Assembly: GCA_947575475.1 (NCBI GenBank)
Contig: CANPNN010000112.1
Location: forward strand, 1 to 5,164
Direction of reading: 5' to 3'
From: an uncultured Pseudoflavonifractor sp.
Lineage (GTDB): Bacteria; Bacillota_A; Clostridia; Oscillospirales; Oscillospiraceae
Length of the DNA: 5,164 nt
Part shown: in pieces, positions 1 through 3,892 of the stretch
Layout of the letters: every line of letters begins with the position of its first letter
How positions within the stretch are numbered: position 1 is the stretch's first letter
Made by a program: the position numbers and the translations under genes
Notes under the pieces: model-generated
Seen by the model: the letters and a program-made list of their open reading frames with translations, nothing else
Databases searched by the model: none
What the model was told of the DNA's origin: nothing

Positions 1-145
1 TCACGTTGGGGGGCGGCATAACGATGGTGAAAGGCTTCTTGCTGGGATCCCGGTGCCCCTGGAAGCAGCCAGCCTTCTCCCACATTTCGTAGATGCGGCC
101 TTCCACCTCCTGGGGTTCATAGGCCTTGGGCAGTTCCTTGCTCAT
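1..145 (-). CDS. valS: Valine--tRNA ligase (ValS), N-terminal fragment, cut by the window edge
   Basis: Only the first 48 codons are inside the window; the rest lies beyond position 1. The product is a cytoplasmic class I aminoacyl-tRNA synthetase that charges tRNA-Val with valine. The visible protein begins MSKELPKAYEPQEVEGRIYE, continues with MWEKAG, and reaches PFTIVMPPPNV. This is the family N-terminus just before the HIGH-type ATP-binding motif, which is off the edge. The ATG at 145-143 is supported by an AGAGGAG ribosome binding site about 8 nt upstream. The start overlaps the stop of the upstream broken gene as ATGA. No promoter or terminator is visible between it and the T-box leader at 1186-1411, whose specifier is a valine codon, so expression probably depends on that leader. 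Identity is secure despite the short fragment; the catalytic residues cannot be checked. Confidence 0.93.
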   Translation of the reverse strand, partial: MSKELPKAYEPQEVEGRIYEMWEKAGCFQGHRDPSKKPFTIVMPPPNV

Positions 146-628
146 ATCAAACACTCCTCTTCTGAAATGGTTTTCTTTCTCAACAGTCCCTCCGCCTCCA
201 TGCGGATGGCGTAAAAGATCTGAATATTCATCGGTTCATTTTGTATCGTTTCCTGTATTTGCAATAGTCTTCTCTTCCCTACCCGGCGGTCCAAGACTGC
301 AAAAATCCGAACGATCAAATTTTCACTCTGCATGCTTTTTCAATGCTTTGATTGTCAAATTCCCGAAATGCAGCATAAAAATCTCTTTGGTCGAAGGCAC
401 CAAGGCTGAGATAGTCATCATTGATCTCGTAATACTTATAATGCCATCTATGCCATGTATTAAAATAGTTACCTTTCAGGATCTCTTTTCCGTCTAACCG
501 GATCGCTGCTCTTCCCTCATCGTCGGCACTCCTGCGATACGTTGTCGCATAGTACTGGATTGCCCTTTTAGGCAGTCAGCCAGGTATTCCTCCTCCAGCT
601 TCCTGCGCATCCCGCTCCAGCCCGTCAT
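142..628 (-). pseudogene. SF0329-family protein gene, broken by two single-base frame disruptions
   Basis: No single frame spans this stretch, but one protein can be stitched from three pieces. Piece one starts at ATG 628-626 behind GAGGTGGGG (8-nt spacer) and reads MTGWSGMRRKLEEEY up to LKG near 563. Piece two begins near 560 with IQYYATTYRRSADDEG, holds LDGKEIL, and runs through DFYAAFREFDNQSIEKA to about 333. Piece three, from 333, reads MQSENLIVRIFAVLDRRVGK and ends EEECLI at the TGA at 144-142. The RxxxYATTYR, LDGKEIL and AVLDRRVGKRRL elements in that order match my recollection of the SF0329 family, whose function is not known to me. Each break is repaired by adding one base, giving about 160 residues. 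Uninterrupted, it would sit 24 nt after the ycxB-like gene and overlap valS by ATGA. Its second half looks AT-richer than its neighbours, suggesting a different origin. Sequencing or assembly error is the main alternative. Confidence 0.72.
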
Positions 629-652
629 CTCCGATTCCCCACCTCGATCCTG

Positions 653-1168
653 CTATCGGATTTTTGCGATCTCTTTGCCCAGCTTTTCTGTGAGGAAAGC
701 CTCCAGCTGCGAAGCGTCTCCCTGAATCAGCGCCCGCTTCGGCAGAAGCATTGCGTGACGTTTATCCAAGAAAAGAAAATACCGTTCCCGGTAGTAAAAG
801 GCCCCGATGACCGCCGAGTAGGGATAGGAGCTCTCTCCCTTCACGCTTTTTCCATGAACGCTCTCCTCCCCCAGCGTTACCGTGAACTCCCCCTCACCTT
901 CCACCATCATGCGTTTGATACGCCAAGCGGTACCCTGGTGATAAAAAAGAGAAAGGGCCAGAAAAAGCACTCCCGCCGCAAAAAGTATGACCCCAACCAG
1001 CTTGCTCCCGGACGAAAACAGCAACCACCCCATAGCCAAATAGGCCGCACCCAGCAGGGCCAGCACCGCTCGGTAAACCAGCGCCCTCTTTCGGCGGTAG
1101 GTCTTGGCGGTCACCCTGCTGAGCGCGTTCATATCCTCCAGGGTATAGTCGTATTGAAACTGATACAT
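653..1168 (-). CDS. YcxB-like membrane protein (YcxB C-terminal domain)
   Basis: A 171-residue protein of unknown biochemical role. A basic stretch (KTYRRKR, residues 22-28) precedes two hydrophobic helices, about residues 32-51 and 57-75, joined by a short polar turn. A soluble C-terminal domain follows (about 96-163) with the pattern YPYSAVIGAFYYRERYFLFL then MLLPKRAL, typical of the YcxB-like domain (Pfam YcxB). It is probably an inner-membrane protein with most of its mass in the cytoplasm. The start at ATG 1168-1166 was chosen because AGGAGGGG lies at 1180-1173, directly upstream. The same frame stays open back to 1240, but that stretch runs through the T-box sequence and terminator and is not coding. 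It is the first gene after the valine T-box, so it is probably expressed when tRNA-Val is uncharged. A link to valine metabolism is inference from position only. Confidence 0.8.
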   Translation of the reverse strand: MYQFQYDYTLEDMNALSRVTAKTYRRKRALVYRAVLALLGAAYLAMGWLLFSSGSKLVGVILFAAGVLFLALSLFYHQGTAWRIKRMMVEGEGEFTVTLGEESVHGKSVKGESSYPYSAVIGAFYYRERYFLFLDKRHAMLLPKRALIQGDASQLEAFLTEKLGKEIAKIR

Positions 1169-1185
1169 ATTTCCCCTCCTGACGC

Positions 1186-1217
1186 AAAAAACGCCCTGAG
1201 CCACTTGGCTCAGGGCG
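1186..1217 (-). terminator. Intrinsic terminator of the T-box leader
   Basis: A perfect 11-bp stem, CGCCCTGAGCC with GGCTCAGGGCG, encloses a 4-nt loop. On the minus strand it is followed by six T residues (plus-strand A run at 1186-1191). It lies between the T-box sequence and the ycxB-like ribosome binding site. It is the regulated terminator, because its 5' arm also pairs with TTCAGG of the antiterminator. Confidence 0.93.
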
Positions 1218-1411
1218 AATCCTTTCATCCGCGGTACCACCTGAATTGGTTCTCAATTACCCCTTAACGCGGGAGACGGCAAGGCTTACTATCCTTCAGT
1301 CCTGCGGCTCAGGGGCGACCTTCCGTTCCAGGGTCATGGAGCCTTGCACCGGCCGGCTCCTCTCTCCGCTTTCCCTGGGACGTACTCCTCCCCGTCTCTG
1401 CCTTTGAATCT
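1186..1411 (-). promoter_or_regulatory. T-box leader riboswitch, tRNA-Val specific (GUC specifier)
   Basis: The transcribed leader reads right to left. The T-box sequence at 1242-1230 is AGGTGGTACCGCG, close to the family consensus AGGGUGGNACCGCG. Its UGGU bulge (1239-1236) would pair with an acceptor end whose discriminator base is A, as in tRNA-Val. Stem I can be drawn by hand: CCAGGG/CCCTGG and GGAGCC/GGCTCC helices, the GAGAGAG element on the 5' side, and an apical loop containing GGTGCAA. The specifier loop has AGTA on the 5' side and GAA (1323-1321) on the 3' side. Then come one spacer base, GTC (1319-1317, valine) and a purine, the standard layout. In the antiterminator TTCAGG (1246-1241) pairs with CCTGAG inside the terminator, so the two folds exclude each other. 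Uncharged tRNA-Val should permit read-through into the ycxB-like gene, the broken gene and valS. Confidence 0.93.
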
Positions 1412-1417
1412 TTGTTC

Positions 1418-1446
1418 AGTATACGCAAAATTCAATCAGAAGTCAA
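1418..1446 (-). promoter_or_regulatory. Sigma-A type promoter of the T-box/valS transcript
   Basis: On the minus strand, TTGACT (1446-1441) and TATACT (1423-1418) are separated by exactly 17 nt. Each box differs from the housekeeping consensus at one position. The predicted transcription start is near 1411, just before the T-box stem I sequence. The -35 box begins only 6 nt after the stop codon of the EamA transporter gene. Confidence 0.85.
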
Positions 1447-1452
1447 GGGAAA

Positions 1453-2346
1453 TCACGTTTTCTCCACCGGCTTCCTCAGAAACGCCAGTTTGGTCTCGGA
1501 GCAGACCACCGCTAGGAAGATGACGGCAAAGCCCAGGAGCAGGCGGACTGTCACCGGGTCCCCATAGAAGATCACCGAGAACAGCACCCCAAACACCGAC
1601 TCCAGGGACAGGAGAATAGCCGCTGAGGAGGGGTCGGACCAGACTTGCCCCACATTTTGGAATAGGAGGGCTACCGTGGTACACATAACGGTCAGGTAGA
1701 GCATCTGCACCACCAGGTCCGGGCCCAGGATAGCAGCGGTGGGCGGCGTTTGGAACAGGAAGCCCAGTACCCAGGCATAGAGGGCGGCAAAGGCGAATTG
1801 GAACACGGTCAGCAGGTAGATATCCTTACCAGGGGACACCTTCGCCACCGCCACGATATGGGCGGCGTAAAAAACCGCTCCCACAAGGGTAAGGCTATCC
1901 CCGGGAGTAATGGAAAAGCCCTCGTTCAAAGACACCAGACCAACCCCCGCAACACAGAGGACCGCCGCCAGTATGTTGTAAATATCAGGCCTCTTCCCCA
2001 TCACCAGCCAATAGAGAAAGGGGACCAGCACACAATACACCGCCGTCAGAAAAGCGTTTTTAGAGGGGGTAGTAAGGGCGATACCGAAGGTCTGGACCGA
2101 ATAGGCGGCAAAGAGAAAGCCGCCGATCACGGCCCCCCGCCAAAGGTAATCGGAGGTGAATTCCTTCCACTTTTTCCAGCATACTACAGCCAGGAGAGCC
2201 GCCCCTCCGGTAAAGCGGACCGCCAGAAGAAAGAAAGTGGGGATCACATCCACCGCCCCCTTCATGATAAAGAAGGAGGAGCCCCAGATCAGGGCGGCGG
2301 CAAAGAGCATGGGCTTGGCAAGGCGGCGCATTAAGATCTCGTTCAA
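1453..2346 (-). CDS. DMT superfamily (EamA domain) membrane transporter
   Basis: An integral membrane protein of about 297 residues, the normal size for a ten-helix drug/metabolite transporter with two EamA repeats. The first repeat opens with AALIWGSSFFIMKG and includes KNAFLTAVYCVLVPF, where a conserved Pro falls in a helix. The second repeat starts near residue 150 and contains SSAAILLSLESVFGVLFS followed by YGD, the usual end signature of the domain. Family members export or import amino acids, nucleosides or other small metabolites, but the substrate cannot be read from sequence. The start is uncertain. GTG at 2355 sits only 2 nt from the AAGGAG site, TTG at 2346 sits 11 nt from it, and ATG at 2331 has no clear site; I chose TTG. 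No terminator is visible after its stop, so transcripts may run into the T-box leader. Confidence 0.9.
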   Translation of the reverse strand: MNEILMRRLAKPMLFAAALIWGSSFFIMKGAVDVIPTFFLLAVRFTGGAALLAVVCWKKWKEFTSDYLWRGAVIGGFLFAAYSVQTFGIALTTPSKNAFLTAVYCVLVPFLYWLVMGKRPDIYNILAAVLCVAGVGLVSLNEGFSITPGDSLTLVGAVFYAAHIVAVAKVSPGKDIYLLTVFQFAFAALYAWVLGFLFQTPPTAAILGPDLVVQMLYLTVMCTTVALLFQNVGQVWSDPSSAAILLSLESVFGVLFSVIFYGDPVTVRLLLGFAVIFLAVVCSETKLAFLRKPVEKT

Positions 2347-2348
2347 GG

Positions 2349-2377
2349 TTGTCACGGCTCCTTATGTATGATAAAAT
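2349..2377 (+). promoter_or_regulatory. Possible promoter of the glycosylase/HAD operon
   Basis: TTGTCA (2349-2354), a 17-nt spacer and TAAAAT (2372-2377) would start transcription near 2384, giving a leader of about 13 nt that still holds the AGAGGTGG ribosome binding site. The -35 box overlaps the start region of the divergent transporter gene. On the opposite strand TTGTTC/TATCAT is a weaker candidate for the transporter promoter. These were read by eye in an AT-rich gap, so confidence is modest. Confidence 0.4.
2358..2363 (-). promoter_or_regulatory. Ribosome binding site of the EamA transporter gene
   Basis: AAGGAG on the minus strand. It is 2 nt from the upstream GTG (too close), 11 nt from the TTG at 2346 (workable) and 26 nt from the ATG at 2331 (too far), so it argues for the TTG start. 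Confidence 0.5.
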
Positions 2378-2396
2378 GATAAAAAGAGGTGGAACA

Positions 2397-2987
2397 ATGG
2401 AAAAGCTGAACCCAGATTTCTACAGCCGGGATACCTTGACGGTGGCCCGGGAGTTGCTTGGTAAGCACTTGGTAAGAGTGATGAACGGGGTCCCCCTCAC
2501 CCTTCGCATTACCGAGACGGAGGCCTATATCGGTCGGCTGGATAAAGCCTGTCACGCTTATGGCTACAAGCGGACCAAACGGACTGAGACCCTGTTTGCC
2601 CCACCGGGGACCGCTTATATCTATCTGATCTATGGCATGTATCACTGTCTCAACTTTGTCACCGAACCGGAGAACGAACCCGCCGCCGTCCTCATCCGGG
2701 CAGGCGAACCCATCTCCTCCGCTGATGCGGATGCCATCGCCAATATGCGGTTCGGCTGTCCGGCGGACAGGATGTCCCCCTATCAGCGGAAAAATTTCCT
2801 CAACGGTCCCGGAAAACTATGTAAAGGTTTATCCCTTACCAATGAGCAAAACGGCCTTTCTCTCACCGGGGACACCCTCTATGTTCTGGAAAGCGGCGAA
2901 CACCCCAAGAACATTCAGGTGAGCAAACGCATCGGTATTGATTACGCCCAGGAGGCGGTGGATTTCCCTTGGAGGTTTTACCTATGA
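2397..2987 (+). CDS. 3-methyladenine DNA glycosylase, AAG/Mpg family
   Basis: A 196-residue monofunctional base-excision-repair enzyme that removes alkylated purines and probably deaminated ones, leaving an abasic site; it acts on chromosomal DNA in the cytoplasm. The AAG fold's key positions are all present. TETEAYIG carries the catalytic Glu (E42) and the base-contacting Tyr (Y44). DKACHAYG carries the active-site His (H53). PGTAYIYLIYGMYHCLN supplies the stacking Tyr (Y76), the intercalating Tyr (Y79) and Asn (N86). LIRAGEP and NGPGKLCKGL follow in the expected order. Length is normal for the bacterial family. ATG 2397 was chosen because AGAGGTGG lies at 2385-2392 and the protein then starts at the conserved DFYSRDTLTVARELLG; the frame is open further upstream without a better site. 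Its TGA overlaps the next gene's ATG, so the two are probably translationally coupled. Confidence 0.95.
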   Translation: MEKLNPDFYSRDTLTVARELLGKHLVRVMNGVPLTLRITETEAYIGRLDKACHAYGYKRTKRTETLFAPPGTAYIYLIYGMYHCLNFVTEPENEPAAVLIRAGEPISSADADAIANMRFGCPADRMSPYQRKNFLNGPGKLCKGLSLTNEQNGLSLTGDTLYVLESGEHPKNIQVSKRIGIDYAQEAVDFPWRFYL

Positions 2988-3610
2988 TCTTTTTTGACTT
3001 GGACGGCACTCTCATCGACTCCAACGGAGTCTGGCTCCAGGTGGACCACGCCTTTCTGGGCCGCCGGGGACTGGAGATCACCCCGGAATATACATATACT
3101 GTGGGCCACTCCATCTTCCCGGTGGCCGCCCGGTTCACAAAAGACTACTACCGCCTGGAGGAAAGCCCTGAGGACATCATGGCCGAGTGGCGGTCCCTGG
3201 CCTATGACGCATATACCTATACCATCCCTTTGAAGCCCGGCGCAAAAGAATTGCTGGATAAACTGCAAAGCCAGGGCCAGGATATGGCTCTGCTCACCGC
3301 CGGACTTCCTGAGCTGGCAAAGGCGGCAGTAACGCGGCACGGGCTGGAGGGCTATTTTCAGGGGCTTTTCTTTGCCCAGGATGTGGGGCTGGAAAAGAAG
3401 GATCCGGAGGTCTACCGCATTGCCGCAGCACAGTTTGGGGTCTTCCCCACCGACTGTATTCTGCTGGAGGACGCGCCTCACAACTGCCTGGCCGCCCGGA
3501 AAGCCGGCTTTACCGTCATTGGCGTTTATGATGATTTTTACAGAGATTCCTGGAACACTGTGATAGCCCATTCCAACAAGGCCGTTTTGAGTCTGGAGGA
3601 ACTTCTGTGA
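2984..3610 (+). CDS. HAD-superfamily hydrolase, subfamily IA phosphatase
   Basis: A 208-residue soluble enzyme with the full HAD motif set. Motif I is FFDLDGTLID, with nucleophile D5 and acid/base D7. Motif II is LLTAG (T105). The motif III lysine lies in EKKDPEVY (K138 or K139). Motif IV is LLEDAPHNCLAARKAGF (E162, D163), followed by the usual VIGVYDD. The segment between about residues 15 and 80 is helical and fits a C1 cap, as in phosphoglycolate phosphatase or beta-phosphoglucomutase relatives. The substrate cannot be assigned; a small phosphorylated metabolite or nucleotide is likely. GGAGG at 2971-2975, 8 nt before ATG 2984, fixes the start, and the ATG overlaps the glycosylase stop (ATGA). 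The frame extends upstream to a TTG at 2969 that would fall before the ribosome binding site, so I rejected it. The gene ends 3 bp from the end of the convergent small membrane gene. Confidence 0.93.
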   Translation: MIFFDLDGTLIDSNGVWLQVDHAFLGRRGLEITPEYTYTVGHSIFPVAARFTKDYYRLEESPEDIMAEWRSLAYDAYTYTIPLKPGAKELLDKLQSQGQDMALLTAGLPELAKAAVTRHGLEGYFQGLFFAQDVGLEKKDPEVYRIAAAQFGVFPTDCILLEDAPHNCLAARKAGFTVIGVYDDFYRDSWNTVIAHSNKAVLSLEELL

Positions 3611-3613
3611 GCC

Positions 3614-3892
3614 TCACTCGAAAAGCAGGACCAAGATGATCCCCAGCGTCAGCGCCACAGGAAGGCCATAGAGAATTTTCCACAGATGGAGCAGTTCCGA
3701 ATATCGGGGCTGCTCCTCTTTTTGTAGTCTCTCCCAAATTTTTAGTCCCGCCCAACTCAAGGCGCAGGGAACAGACAAGGTCAGCGACCACCACTTCGAC
3801 CGCAGATCAAAGCATGAAAACGCCCAAAGCAGGATCACTGTAAGGAGCAATGCCGCCAGGTAAAACCAGCGCGCCTTTTCCCTGTCTTTCAT
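3614..3892 (-). CDS. Small three-helix membrane protein of unknown function
   Basis: A protein of about 92 residues that I do not recognise. A charged N-terminus (MKDREKARW) is followed by three hydrophobic segments: roughly residues 10-27 (FYLAALLLTVILLWAF), 33-52 (around WWSLTLSVPCALSWAG) and 72-91 (LYGLPVALTLGIILVLLF). A charged cytoplasmic-type loop (IWERLQKEEQPRYSE) separates the last two. The ATG at 3892-3890 shares its A with the pcrA stop (TGATG), a typical coupled restart; a GTG at 3895 is the alternative start. The only ribosome-binding-like sequence is a weak GGAAAAG inside the end of pcrA, which also points to translational coupling. It is co-directional with pcrA and probably in the same transcript, so a conserved pairing would be informative. 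It could be a lineage-specific protein with no role in repair. Confidence 0.72.
   Translation of the reverse strand: MKDREKARWFYLAALLLTVILLWAFSCFDLRSKWWSLTLSVPCALSWAGLKIWERLQKEEQPRYSELLHLWKILYGLPVALTLGIILVLLFE

Noticed and set aside
126..497. Plus-strand reading frame of 123 codons opposite the SF0329 remnant
   Set aside because: No ribosome binding site or family likeness. The minus strand carries recognisable sequence that fits the valS operon, so this is an antisense shadow.
320..575. Programmed -1 frameshifting as an explanation for the two breaks in the SF0329-like gene
   Set aside because: Neither site has a canonical X XXY YYZ slippery heptamer in the right phase, and two such events in one short non-mobile gene are unlikely. 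Mutation or sequence error is simpler.
1169..1240. N-terminal extension of the ycxB-like frame (24 extra codons)
   Set aside because: It runs through the T-box sequence, terminator hairpin and ribosome binding site; the ATG at 1168 directly follows AGGAGGGG.
1750..2334. Long plus-strand reading frame opposite the transporter
   Set aside because: The translation is rich in Gly, His, Gln, Arg and Lys with no domain, as expected from reading the back of a hydrophobic membrane gene.
2978..3571. 197-codon minus-strand frame opposite the HAD gene
   Set aside because: The plus-strand frame has every HAD motif and a good ribosome binding site; the reverse frame has neither.
3600..3625. Shared bidirectional terminator between the convergent HAD and small membrane genes
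   Set aside because: Only 3 bp separate the stops, and I find no GC-rich hairpin with T-runs there.
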